Positions 18,668 through 26,066 are shown, counted from the stretch's first letter. The stretch: 35,955 bases of DNA from Acidobacteriota bacterium (GCA_016713675.1 JADJOS010000002.1:1-35955); one strand, 5' to 3'. Numbers and translations are program-made. Notes: generated by a model not told the origin, from the letters alone.

Positions 18668-19147
18668 TCAGTTTAGGCTGTAAGGCTCATAGCCTCGCAG
18701 CGGATAATCTTTTCTCAGTGCATGCCCGTCAAAATCCGAAGGCAGCAAGATGCGCCGCAGGTCCGGATGGCCGTCAAACTTGATGCCGACGAGATCGTAT
18801 GTTTCGCGTTCGTGCCAATTTGCCGTCTTCCACAGCCCGGAGACCGTCGGCACATTCGGCTCGTCGTCCGCAAGCAGCACCTTCAAACGCAGGCGGCTGT
18901 AATGGATCGTCGAGAACAGATGATAATTGACCTCGAACCGAGGGTCTTCCTCGGGACCGCGATCGGCCCCGCAGAGGTCGGCGAGCATGTCAAAATCATG
19001 CTCGCGTTTCAAGAAAGCGCAAACATCGACGACCGACCCGCGTGGTACCGTAACGGTCACCTCACCGTGCCCTTCGACCACAGACACTACCCAAGCAGCG
19101 TCCTTTGCCTTTATCTTTTCCACATATTCGTGGAGTTTCTCAGTCAT
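18668..19147 (-). CDS. nuoC: NADH-quinone oxidoreductase subunit C
   Basis: 159-residue 30-kDa-type subunit of the peripheral arm. The C-terminal signature reads WHERETYDLVGIKFDGHPDL followed by RRILLPSDFDGHALRKDYPL, the conserved ERExxDLxGIxFxGHPdLRRiLmPedWxGhPLRKDYPL pattern. The upstream part contains the usual VCAFLKREHDFDMLADLCG segment. It starts at ATG 19147, eight bases after the nuoB stop. Normal length for the unfused form. It helps shape the quinone-module interface with NuoD and NuoB. Confidence 0.97.
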   Translation of the reverse strand: MTEKLHEYVEKIKAKDAAWVVSVVEGHGEVTVTVPRGSVVDVCAFLKREHDFDMLADLCGADRGPEEDPRFEVNYHLFSTIHYSRLRLKVLLADDEPNVPTVSGLWKTANWHERETYDLVGIKFDGHPDLRRILLPSDFDGHALRKDYPLRGYEPYSLN

Positions 19148-19155
19148 AAATCCTG

Positions 19156-19803
19156 CTACGACGATCTGCGCCGTTCGTGCTTCGATGGCACTGAATACGG
19201 CCGCGATGTTTCGCCCGATGCGACCTCGGCTTCCATTTCGCGTTCGAGTGCGGTGCCTTCTGTCACCGGCAGTGTTCCTGGGACCATCGAGACGCGCGAT
19301 TCCGGCTCATATGTGTCGCGGCGGTCCTTGACCGACTCTTTCATGATCTTGTCCTGCAACATCATGATCGCGTGAACCAGCATTTCGGGACGCGGCGGGC
19401 ATCCCGGGATATAAATATCGACCGGGACGATCTTGTCGACGCCCTGGACGATCGCATAGTTATCAAAAACACCGCCCGATGTCGCACAGGCACCCATCGA
19501 AATGACCCATTTGGGTTCGGGCATCTGATCGTAGATCCGGCGAAGTACCGGAGCCATCTTTCGCGAAACGCGCCCCGATACGATCATGCAATCTGCCTGA
19601 CGCGGGCTGGCACGAAATGTCTCTGCCCCAAAACGCGAAATATCCTGCCGCGACGATGCCGTTCCCATCATTTCAATCGCGCAGCAAGCGAGCCCGAACG
19701 TTGCTGGCCAAATGCTGCTTTTCCGTGCCCAGTTGATAACGGCGTCAAGTTTGACGGTGACGACGTCCGGCAGCGATTCGAATAGATTATTTTCTAAACC
19801 CAT
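19156..19803 (-). CDS. nuoB: NADH-quinone oxidoreductase subunit B
   Basis: 215-residue subunit holding the terminal [4Fe-4S] cluster N2 next to the quinone site. The ligands are visible as the tandem Cys in TFGLACCAIEMMG (about residues 40-41), Cys in VISMGACATSGG and Cys in IPGCPPRPE. The segment SSRQDISRFGAETFRASPRQ is also diagnostic. A C-terminal extension of about 50 residues, rich in Glu, Ser and Arg, follows the core domain and is longer than in E. coli. ATG 19803; the upstream gap to nuoA holds an inverted repeat. Confidence 0.98.
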   Translation of the reverse strand: MGLENNLFESLPDVVTVKLDAVINWARKSSIWPATFGLACCAIEMMGTASSRQDISRFGAETFRASPRQADCMIVSGRVSRKMAPVLRRIYDQMPEPKWVISMGACATSGGVFDNYAIVQGVDKIVPVDIYIPGCPPRPEMLVHAIMMLQDKIMKESVKDRRDTYEPESRVSMVPGTLPVTEGTALEREMEAEVASGETSRPYSVPSKHERRRSS

Positions 19804-19814
19804 AAAACTAGTTT

Positions 19815-19908
19815 CTTGAGTGTTTTGAGTTTGTCGAGTTTGTCGAGTTCCTTGAGATCAGAGGGTTTAACTTGCCTCAATGAACTCAAAACACTCTGCC
19901 GACTCAAT
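19815..19908. repeat. Inverted repeat between nuoA and nuoB
   Basis: Perfect 14-bp arms GAGTGTTTTGAGTT (19818-19831) and its complement (19883-19896), extended by imperfect pairing of the flanking Leu-codon-like CTTGAG/CTCAA words. Between the arms, a 9-bp unit TTTGTCGAG is repeated in tandem. The element spans nearly the full gap upstream of nuoB. Confidence 0.75.
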
Positions 19909-19917
19909 AAACTTTCG

Positions 19918-20409
19918 CTATGCGGCAAGCTTAATGCCCGATTCAGCGTCGTCGCGGCGGCGTTTTGCGTTACGCTTCGCCTCTTCGCGTGCTTCGGCTC
20001 GAGCCTGCATTCCCCAATCGAAAACGCCTTTCTTCCAAACGTAGATATATCCGACGACCAGCGTCGAGATAAAGACCAGGATCTCAATAAATGCGATAGT
20101 GCCGTACAAAATTCCGGACGCCTTTTCATCCGCCATCAGGCTCTTGAAAGCAACTGCAAACGGGATCATGAACAGGACTTCGATGTCGAACAGCAAAAAT
20201 ATGACCGCGACCACATAAAACTTTATCGAGAACTTGTCCCGGGCGTTCCCGACGGGATCTTTGCCGCATTCGTACGGCATCAGCTTGGTAGCGGTTCTCT
20301 TGCGCGGACCGATCAGCTGCGTGACGAGCAGCTGGCTCACACCAAATCCGGCAGCGACCAAAAACATGATCGCAATAGGAACGTAATCGAAAACGTTGTA
20401 TTCAGACAT
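19918..20409 (-). CDS. nuoA: NADH-quinone oxidoreductase subunit A
   Basis: 163-residue, three-helix membrane subunit and first gene of the complex I operon. The family signature is clear: MPYECGKDPVGNARDKFSIK, with the Cys-containing loop that lies by the quinone channel, followed by FYVVAVIFLLFDIEVLFMIP. The C-terminal 35 residues after the third helix are strongly charged, an extension beyond the usual 120-150 residues. ATG 20409 is about 95 nt downstream of the predicted promoter. The frame is intact. Confidence 0.97.
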   Translation of the reverse strand: MSEYNVFDYVPIAIMFLVAAGFGVSQLLVTQLIGPRKRTATKLMPYECGKDPVGNARDKFSIKFYVVAVIFLLFDIEVLFMIPFAVAFKSLMADEKASGILYGTIAFIEILVFISTLVVGYIYVWKKGVFDWGMQARAEAREEAKRNAKRRRDDAESGIKLAA

Positions 20410-20474
20410 CTCGACCTTAATTACTGACTAAATTGACCGAAAAAATGGTGCAAATATGGCTTGCACACGACTGC

Positions 20475-20502
20475 TTAGATTGAGAATTTTGGCACAATCT
20501 AA
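20475..20502. promoter_or_regulatory. Inverted repeat at the nuo transcription start
   Basis: TTAGATTG (20475-20482) and CAATCTAA (20495-20502) are perfect 8-bp inverted arms 12 nt apart. They directly abut the predicted -10 box of the nuoA promoter and would cover roughly +1 to +22 of the transcript. This placement suits a repressor operator or a 5'-end stabilising hairpin. No known regulator site is recognised. Confidence 0.5.
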
Positions 20503-20531
20503 ATCGTAATTTAACACTGTATTAGTGTCAA
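20503..20531 (-). promoter_or_regulatory. Predicted sigma70-type promoter of the nuo operon
   Basis: On the minus strand, TTGACA (20526-20531, perfect -35) is followed after exactly 17 nt by TACGAT (20503-20508, 4/6 match to the -10). The start point would be about 20496, leaving a leader of roughly 85 nt before nuoA ATG 20409. Confidence 0.65.
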
Positions 20532-20576
20532 GGCGGTTGACCAAGCGACGATTCGCGAAATGCCCGTATTTATTCG

Positions 20577-20606
20577 TTGACCGTGATCAAAACGGTGTGT
20601 TAATTT
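20577..20606 (+). promoter_or_regulatory. Weak candidate promoter for the plus-strand gene at 20671
   Basis: TTGACC (20577-20582), an 18-nt spacer and TAATTT (20601-20606). If real, transcription starts near 20613, after the upstream ATG at 20611, which favours the in-frame GTG at 20671 as the true start of the next gene. The -10 match is modest. Confidence 0.35.
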
Positions 20607-20670
20607 TTATATGGCGGCGTGTGCCGCAAATCCGCCGCTTTTCCTCGCATTAATTGGTAAAATTAGCATT

Positions 20671-21582
20671 GTGATCTCTGGCTTTAACACAGATATTGAA
20701 TTTGACGGTGTCGTTTACCACGTTCAAACCGAAGACAAGGGACTGTCTTCTAAATTGATCGTGTCGCTGATCTATGACGGCGGAACGATCCTGGCGAGCA
20801 AACGTGTCAGCTACGAGGATCTCGCAGAGGGCAATTTTGACGAAACTGCTATCACCGACCGACTCAACCGCCAACACAAGCTCATCTGTGCCGCCGTAAA
20901 AGCAGGCCGAATCGAGGATCTGAAGTCGATGTCGCGCAAAGCTGTTCCGGCAGCAGCCGCCGCGACGCCAAGTGTGTCAACAATTCCGATCGCTCCGGTG
21001 CCGCTGGACAAGCCTGATACCGAACGAATAGCCACATTCACTCCTCCGGACACTGTCGAAGTCTTTGCCCGAACCGAGCAGCTGCCCGATTCTGCACCGG
21101 CGTTCGTTCCGCCGTCGATCGTGCCGGAGATCGTTAATGAACCGATACTCACGGCCGAAGATTTCTTTGCCGACGCACCTCTGTTCGAAGACGTGCAGAT
21201 AATCGAGGATGACGTCATCGAGATCGACGCTGCTGCCGTCGAGGTGGTCAGCGAACTCTCAGGCGTCGAGCGTCCGACCAACGACAAACTGAGTATCGAG
21301 CTTCTGGGAGATTCAAAATTCGCCGGCGGCGACCGCCGAACCGTCAACATCATGCTCTGCCGCGGAACCGCCCGCCGTGTCATCGGCGGTGCCCAGATAA
21401 TGATCAAGGTGCTCGGTTCCAGTTTCCGTCCCGTTATATTTCACGCCAAAACTGACAACAACGGCCTCGCCAGCGTCCACCTCCAACTGCCGCATTTCCA
21501 GGCCGGCCGTGCGGCATTGCTGATCCGCGCCATGTCTGACGGCGAAGAGATCGAGCTAAGACGCGTCGTCACGCCGGGCTGA
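20671..21582 (+). CDS. Hypothetical protein with C-terminal beta-sandwich-like domain
   Basis: No named family is recognised. From GTG 20671 the protein is 304 residues and begins MISGFNTDIEFDGVVYHVQT; an in-frame ATG at 20611 would add 20 residues of poor quality. The N-terminal ~90 residues (VYHVQTEDKGLSSKLIVSLI, ILASKRVSYEDL, LNRQHKLICAAVKAG) look like one compact domain. A Pro/Ala/Glu-rich acidic linker follows (about residues 100-205). The C-terminal ~95 residues (VNIMLCRGTARRVIGGAQIM, FHAKTDNNGLASVHLQLP) resemble an Ig- or carboxypeptidase-regulatory-like beta sandwich. No signal peptide. It is transcribed away from the nuo operon and lies 108 nt ahead of thiS, so it may lead that operon. 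Confidence 0.7.
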   Translation: MISGFNTDIEFDGVVYHVQTEDKGLSSKLIVSLIYDGGTILASKRVSYEDLAEGNFDETAITDRLNRQHKLICAAVKAGRIEDLKSMSRKAVPAAAAATPSVSTIPIAPVPLDKPDTERIATFTPPDTVEVFARTEQLPDSAPAFVPPSIVPEIVNEPILTAEDFFADAPLFEDVQIIEDDVIEIDAAAVEVVSELSGVERPTNDKLSIELLGDSKFAGGDRRTVNIMLCRGTARRVIGGAQIMIKVLGSSFRPVIFHAKTDNNGLASVHLQLPHFQAGRAALLIRAMSDGEEIELRRVVTPG

Positions 21583-21635
21583 AATCGATTAGATCTGAAA
21601 ACTGGAGCCAAACACACGGTCGACTTTCAAAATTT

Positions 21636-21657
21636 CAAATCTGATATCTCAGATTTG
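21636..21657. repeat. Short perfect inverted repeat upstream of thiS
   Basis: CAAATCTGA (21636-21644) and TCAGATTTG (21649-21657) pair around a TATC loop, in the 108-nt gap between the hypothetical gene and thiS. There is no U-tract on either side. It does not match a TPP riboswitch core. Confidence 0.6.
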
Positions 21658-21690
21658 TATTCGAGTCCGCCAAAGCGGAAAATCTCCGTA

Positions 21691-21900
21691 ATGACCTCGA
21701 TCAGCATCAAACTCAACGGCGAAACGAAAACCATTTCCGACACGCCCACGCTCGACCTGCTCCTCGAACATTTCTCACTGCCTAAACAACGCGTTGCGAT
21801 CGAGTTGAACGGTAATGTCGTCCGCCGCATCGATTGGGCTCAAACGCCGGTCCGCGACGGTGACCGCATCGAGGTCGTCCACTTTGTCGGCGGAGGATAA
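21691..21900 (+). CDS. thiS: Sulfur carrier protein ThiS
   Basis: 69-residue ubiquitin-fold sulfur carrier for thiazole formation in thiamine synthesis. It begins MTSISIKLNGETKTISDTPT and ends in the essential VHFVGGG, whose terminal Gly-Gly is adenylated and thiocarboxylated. The segment PKQRVAIELNGNVVRR matches the family. ATG 21691 is chosen because it gives the normal length; an upstream TTG in frame (21655) would add residues that do not fit the fold. thiG follows after a 110-nt repeat-bearing gap. No ThiF-type adenylyltransferase gene is in the window. Confidence 0.9.
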   Translation: MTSISIKLNGETKTISDTPTLDLLLEHFSLPKQRVAIELNGNVVRRIDWAQTPVRDGDRIEVVHFVGGG

Positions 21901-21905
21901 GAAGT

Positions 21906-21983
21906 AGAGGAGAAGAGGAGTGGGGGAGAAAAGGAGACGGTAGCATCAAATCTCCCCTTCTCCTCCGCTCCACTTCTCCTCTT
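21906..21983. repeat. Purine/pyrimidine-rich inverted repeat between thiS and thiG
   Basis: A GAGGAGAAG-rich left arm (about 21906-21937) pairs imperfectly with a TCTCCTCTTC-rich right arm (about 21951-21983). It fills nearly the whole thiS-thiG gap and ends shortly before thiG. Confidence 0.7.
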
Positions 21984-22010
21984 CTGGCGTCAATGTGGTA
22001 AATTTCTCTT

Positions 22011-22781
22011 ATGTCGGAAAGTTTCCAACTTGCAGATACCACATTCACTTCACGCCTCATCATCGGCACGGGCAAATATCGTTCGTATGACGAGATGAAG
22101 GCGGCACATATTGCCTCGGGAGCCGAGATGGTCACGGTCGCGGTCAACCGTGTGCCGCTTGACGGCTCGAGCGAGTCGTTCCTCGACCACCTCGACCCAA
22201 AAATGAAGATCCTGCCGAACACAGCAGGATGCTACGACGCCGAACACGCGATCCGCACGGCTCGCTTGGCACGCGAGGCTCTTGAAACTGATTGGATAAA
22301 ACTGGAGGTCATCGGCGATCCGATCACTTTGCTGCCCGACAACGAGCAAACACTCGCGGCTGCGAAGATACTTGTGAACGAGGGCTTCATCGTCCTGCCG
22401 TATTTCACCGACGACCTTATCATGGCCAAAAAGCTGCTCGACGCCGGCTGCCCGGCAGTCATGCCCCTCGCCGCTCCGATAGGCTCTGGAATGGGTGTCC
22501 AAAACCCATCAAATTTACGAATAATGCGTGAGCAATTGCCCGACGCAATAATTATCGTCGACGCAGGTGTTGGCGTGCCCAGCGACGCGGCAATTGCGAT
22601 GGAACTCGGCGCCGACGCGATATTAATGAACACCGCCATCGCCGAAGCCCGCGATGCTGCTCAAATGGCCACCGCCATGAACTACGCCGTCAAGGCAGGC
22701 CGCCTCGCCTATCTGTCCGGCCGAATGCCCAAGCGATTGTACGCCTCCGCATCAAGCCCGATCGAAGGCGCGATAAAATAG
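22011..22781 (+). CDS. thiG: Thiazole synthase ThiG
   Basis: 256-residue TIM-barrel enzyme that builds the thiazole phosphate of thiamine from deoxyxylulose 5-phosphate, dehydroglycine and ThiS thiocarboxylate. Diagnostic segments are SRLIIGTGKYRSYDEM at the start, VTVAVNRVP, the catalytic Lys at about residue 97 in WIKLEVIGD, and the phosphate-binding PIGSGMGVQNP and IVDAGVGVPSDAA. C-terminal AGRLAYLSGRMPKR matches the family. Full length and intact. The start is ATG 22011 with no clear Shine-Dalgarno. Adjacent to thiS, with which it functions, and 35 nt ahead of moaD. Confidence 0.97.
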   Translation: MSESFQLADTTFTSRLIIGTGKYRSYDEMKAAHIASGAEMVTVAVNRVPLDGSSESFLDHLDPKMKILPNTAGCYDAEHAIRTARLAREALETDWIKLEVIGDPITLLPDNEQTLAAAKILVNEGFIVLPYFTDDLIMAKKLLDAGCPAVMPLAAPIGSGMGVQNPSNLRIMREQLPDAIIIVDAGVGVPSDAAIAMELGADAILMNTAIAEARDAAQMATAMNYAVKAGRLAYLSGRMPKRLYASASSPIEGAIK

Positions 22782-22816
22782 GAAGAGACGCGTCCGGCAC
22801 AGAGTGTGTCACCGAT

Positions 22817-23056
22817 ATGATCGTTCATGTATTGTTTTTCGGAGCCACTGCCGACATCACCGGCCAACGCCGTCTCGCCGTCGAGTTGCCGCACGATTCA
22901 AAGGCAACTGACATTTTTGAGAAGCTGATAATTGATCACCCGCAGCTCGCAAAACACCGCCTCCATTTTTCTGTTAATCAGCAATATGCAGCCGGTGACG
23001 AGACACTGAACGACGGTGATGAGCTGGCAATATTTACCGCAGTTTCAGGCGGTTAA
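22817..23056 (+). CDS. moaD: Molybdopterin synthase small subunit MoaD
   Basis: 79-residue ubiquitin-like sulfur carrier ending in the required Gly-Gly (IFTAVSGG). It begins MIVHVLFFGATADITGQRRL and includes SVNQQYAAGDETLNDGDELA, the usual NxxxxxxxTxLxDGDExA pattern. As a C-terminal thiocarboxylate it supplies sulfur to MoaE for converting precursor Z (cPMP) to molybdopterin. Next to moaE, its partner subunit, 82 nt downstream. ThiS and MoaD are separate paralogues here, so two sulfur-carrier systems sit side by side. Confidence 0.92.
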   Translation: MIVHVLFFGATADITGQRRLAVELPHDSKATDIFEKLIIDHPQLAKHRLHFSVNQQYAAGDETLNDGDELAIFTAVSGG

Positions 23057-23060
23057 TACG

Positions 23061-23132
23061 AACAGTGATAAAAAGGATGGAAGGGATTTGGAAAAATCAA
23101 AAATTATCCCACTTATCTCCTTCATCACTGTT
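23061..23132. repeat. Inverted repeat between moaD and moaE
   Basis: AACAGTGAT (23061-23069) and ATCACTGTT (23124-23132) are perfect outer arms. The inner part pairs imperfectly (AGGGAT with ATCCC). The element occupies almost the whole gap and ends just before the moaE start. Confidence 0.75.
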
Positions 23133-23138
23133 AAATTC

Positions 23139-23582
23139 ATGGATTTTTTCGAGCTAACAACCTCAACGATCGATATCAACGGCGCTGCCCGCCGCGTGGT
23201 GCCGCCGGAGTGCGGGGCGACGGTGACGCTGGATGGTTATGCAAGAAAATATACAAAAGACAAGGAAACGGGTGAGGTTCGCGAGACGGAATATCTCGAA
23301 TACGAAGCATACGAACCGATGGCCCTAAAGGAGATGGAAAAGCTGATCGAACGCGTCAAAGCCGAATTTGAGATCTCAAATGTCGGCATCGTTCACCGTC
23401 TCGGCCGGCTGGAGATCGGCGAAACGAGCGTCGTCATCTCGGTCGCGTCTCCCCACCGCCGTGCGGCCTTTGCCGCCTGCGAATGGCTCATAAAAGAATT
23501 AAAGCGCACCGTCCCGATCTGGAAAAAAGAGGTCTACCGAGACGGCGAACAGTGGATCGAGGGCGACGCCCAGCCTACCTAG
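23139..23582 (+). CDS. moaE: Molybdopterin synthase catalytic subunit MoaE
   Basis: 147 residues from ATG 23139. This start is chosen because the in-frame upstream extension runs through the inverted repeat and the moaD end. Family features are CGATVTLDGYAR, EYEAYEPMALKEMEKLI, the conserved HRLGRLEIGETSVVISVASP and the C-terminal LKRTVPIWKKE with its active-site lysines. The region after DGYAR has a charged insertion (KDKETGEVRE) compared with short MoaE loops. It joins MoaD to form the heterotetrameric molybdopterin synthase in the cytoplasm. Stop TAG 23580-23582 overlaps the stop of the convergent alarmone-hydrolase gene. Confidence 0.93.
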   Translation: MDFFELTTSTIDINGAARRVVPPECGATVTLDGYARKYTKDKETGEVRETEYLEYEAYEPMALKEMEKLIERVKAEFEISNVGIVHRLGRLEIGETSVVISVASPHRRAAFAACEWLIKELKRTVPIWKKEVYRDGEQWIEGDAQPT

Positions 23583-24125
23583 TCCAATTCATCCAGCTTT
23601 TCATTTGCCAACGCGACGACCTCGTCAAAGAGTTCGTCGAGTTGGTCGCTCGCTCCGCGCAAACCCTCGACTACGTTTACTGCCCACTGAACGTATTCGA
23701 CGCCGCTGCTTGTCCCAATCTTCGGCCGGGCTGGCGATGACGTCGCGGACATTGCTGATCTTGTCGGCGAGTTTGATCACCTTAGCTCCGTAAGTCAGAT
23801 GCGGAGCATGCTCGATCTGGAGCTGTTTGCGTCGGTGTTTTGGCAGAGATTTATCATCCGAGACCTCGAGGACATAGCCCGCGACGGTCTCGCCGAATTT
23901 TTCATTGATCTCGTCGCCCGTGACGCCGCAATCCTCGACCGTGTCATGCAGCAACGCCGCCGAGAGGATGTCCTCGTCGTCGATCATGCCGACATTGGCG
24001 ATCAGATTGGCGACTTCGATCGGGTGATTGATGTATGGTTCGCGTCTCGAACCTTTGCGAAAATGCCCGGTGTGTTTTTCAGCTGCAAAACGGGCCGCGT
24101 GCAGCGTTTTATTTAGGTTATTCAC
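23579..24125 (-). CDS. MESH1-like HD-domain (p)ppGpp hydrolase (one frameshift)
   Basis: About 182 residues of a stand-alone HD hydrolase like MESH1 and the hydrolase half of RelA/SpoT, expected to remove the 3'-pyrophosphate of (p)ppGpp (MESH1 also acts on NADPH). Metal ligands and motifs are visible: His34 in PYINHPIEVANL, His60-Asp61 in LLHDTVED, and Asp121 in KVIKLADKISNVRD. The segment DDKSLPKHRRKQLQIEHAPH is specific to this subgroup. No synthetase domain or ACT/TGS region follows. The frame breaks near 23700 and continues as VQWAVNVVEGLRGASDQLDE to TAG 23579-23581, overlapping the moaE stop. Confidence 0.88.
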
Positions 24126-24153
24126 ATTTTAGATTGCCAAATTAAAACAAAAA

Positions 24154-24179
24154 GGTCAACGGTATTCTTACCGTTGACC
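24154..24179 (-). terminator. Rho-independent terminator after the S55 peptidase gene
   Basis: Read on the minus strand, GGTCAACGGTA and its perfect complement TACCGTTGACC form an 11-bp stem with a 4-nt AGAA loop, directly followed by TTTTTGTTTTAA. It lies 25 nt after the end of the gene at 24204. Confidence 0.9.
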
Positions 24180-24203
24180 TCAATTGCCTAGATAATTCAG
24201 ATC

Positions 24204-26066
24204 TTATCTGATGACCTCGACCGCGATCGTCTGCGAGCCGGTAACGATATGGTCCGACCCCGGCAATATTTGGTCTAATATGACTTTCTGTGTTGTCGGC
24301 TTGGCACCGCCGGCGGTTCGGTCGTTATTCATCGTAGCAAGGACGGACGGCGGCAGATTGGGCATTTCGCTCGCGCCGACGACGGCACCGGTCGAAGTGC
24401 GGTAAAGAATGGCGTACAACCGATCCTGCCGTTTCAGCGAATTGATGATCTCGATCAACTCAGCCGCCGATTTTGGTGCAAATTGCTTGATCGCCGCGTT
24501 TTCCTGCACCGAATTACCGTCACCGACCACAAGCGACAATGGCCCGGCCGGAGCGTCTTTCGGAATCGTGATTGAAACAGGCTGCTCGATCAACTTTCCG
24601 GCGTCATTGCGAACAAAGACCGAAAAATTCAGAGCGTCTCCGGCTTTCACCTGAAGGGCGTCAACCGCAAGGCGTTCAAGAGCGGCGGTCTTGCTGCCTT
24701 CGGTGATATTGAAGGTCAGGTTTACGGAGGTAATATCGAGACCCTCAAAATTTGCCTTTAAGAGCGAGGCCAGTGGTGCCGAGGCCGAAGCCGACGCAAA
24801 GGCCGACGCCTGCTGACCCGCAAAACGGCGGCTAATTTTCACGCTTCCTTCTCCGCGAACGCTGATCTCGCCCTGAACCTCAATGGTCGTTTCGCCAATA
24901 CCGCGTTCGTTAGCCTGTATCGTGTTCTGTACTCCGATATTGATGATCAGAGGTGTCAGAAAATCGTCAACGGCAGATTCAAACTTGATCTCTTGATCGC
25001 TGCCGCGGCTGTTCGTCACCTTTATTTTGACCGGTATCATCCGAGGCGTTTGGCCGAGCTTGCCAAATATCCCGGTCGCCCGGTCCTGTGTCAGCGAACC
25101 GACCATCGCGTCCGGCACGGCCAGCTTGAACGAGTTGTTGGCATTCGGCACCACAGTAACAACGTGTGATTCGTTCATCGGCAGATCGGTCGATCCAAGG
25201 CTGAAGAACGGATGGCCAAACGCATAGATCTTGTCGCCGTCGCGAAGCGTCACCGTACCGGCAGCACCGATCGATATATCTCCGCGGGCGAGTTGTACGA
25301 CGACCGATGTACCGCCGACCAGGGTCGCCGCGTCTGCTTTTTTTATTGTTCCCAATTTCGATCCGCCGCCAAGCGCCGCAACGGGCATTATGCCGGCCCG
25401 TGTCAATTCCGGCGTGAACAGATCTAGTGTCGATTGCGACACGCCGGCGAATGTCAGCGGTGTCGCGATCCGCTGAAGCCTCTGACCGGCGACCTGCGCA
25501 AGTGCCGAGTTTGCCGACATACCGGAGATCAGCGGTTGGTCGACGGCAATGCTCGCGAGGCGGCCCACACTCCAGCGATCGGCCCGCAGATCGTCGACCG
25601 AGACCGTTCGGGCCTCGGCTGCCGCCGCCTTGATCGTGGGCCCTTTTTCAAACAGCGATATCATTTGCTCGATCGGCGTGATGCCGCAGATCGGTTCTTT
25701 GGCGAACGGAAAGCTGTATGAGATGGCCCCGACGATCTTGCCGTCAATATAAACGGGCGAACCCGACATGCCTGCAAAGACGAAGGTCCGCATCGCATTT
25801 TCGCCGCTCAATTTTCCGATGATCATGTCCTGATGAGGCCCGATCGATCCGGGGATCACGCCGAGGATCTCGACGCCGAATTCCTCGGGAGCAGTGCCGC
25901 GAAAGACGGTTCGGGCAGTGCCCTTCAACCCCTCTTTTACTTGCGAAAGCGGGAAGATCTGCGAGCCCGGAATTGCCGGAATAATTGTCGATCCCTGGGC
26001 AAATCCGGCACCGCAAAGCACCGATATTAACAGGAAAAATACCAAAATTTGTAACGGTTTTAACAT
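24204..26066 (-). CDS. Exported SpoIVB-type S55 peptidase domain protein
   Basis: 620 residues with a signal peptide (LQILVFFLLISVLCGAGFAQ). The N-terminal third matches the SpoIVB (S55) serine peptidase domain: FPLSQVKEGLKGTARTVFRG, VEILGV, then the nucleophile motif FAGMSGSPVYIDGKIVGAIS at about residues 97-116, with Ser in the GSP triplet. The middle contains IYAFGHPFFSLGSTDLPMNE, a second conserved block of this family. The C-terminal part is beta-rich and may bind a partner. In spore formers SpoIVB is a signalling protease; homologues are common in Acidobacteria with unknown role, so periplasmic or outer-membrane signalling is inference. ATG 26066 has an AGGA about eight bases upstream. 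A strong terminator follows. Confidence 0.88.
   Translation of the reverse strand: MLKPLQILVFFLLISVLCGAGFAQGSTIIPAIPGSQIFPLSQVKEGLKGTARTVFRGTAPEEFGVEILGVIPGSIGPHQDMIIGKLSGENAMRTFVFAGMSGSPVYIDGKIVGAISYSFPFAKEPICGITPIEQMISLFEKGPTIKAAAAEARTVSVDDLRADRWSVGRLASIAVDQPLISGMSANSALAQVAGQRLQRIATPLTFAGVSQSTLDLFTPELTRAGIMPVAALGGGSKLGTIKKADAATLVGGTSVVVQLARGDISIGAAGTVTLRDGDKIYAFGHPFFSLGSTDLPMNESHVVTVVPNANNSFKLAVPDAMVGSLTQDRATGIFGKLGQTPRMIPVKIKVTNSRGSDQEIKFESAVDDFLTPLIINIGVQNTIQANERGIGETTIEVQGEISVRGEGSVKISRRFAGQQASAFASASASAPLASLLKANFEGLDITSVNLTFNITEGSKTAALERLAVDALQVKAGDALNFSVFVRNDAGKLIEQPVSITIPKDAPAGPLSLVVGDGNSVQENAAIKQFAPKSAAELIEIINSLKRQDRLYAILYRTSTGAVVGASEMPNLPPSVLATMNNDRTAGGAKPTTQKVILDQILPGSDHIVTGSQTIAVEVIR

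Noticed and set aside
20611..20670. ATG 20611 as start of the hypothetical protein
   Set aside because: No ribosome-binding site, a poor leader sequence, and it lies upstream of the best predicted transcription start; GTG 20671 gives a better N-terminus.
21583..21690. Possible TPP riboswitch upstream of thiS
   Set aside because: The gap holds a short palindrome but no CTGAGA box or other conserved TPP-aptamer elements in the right order.
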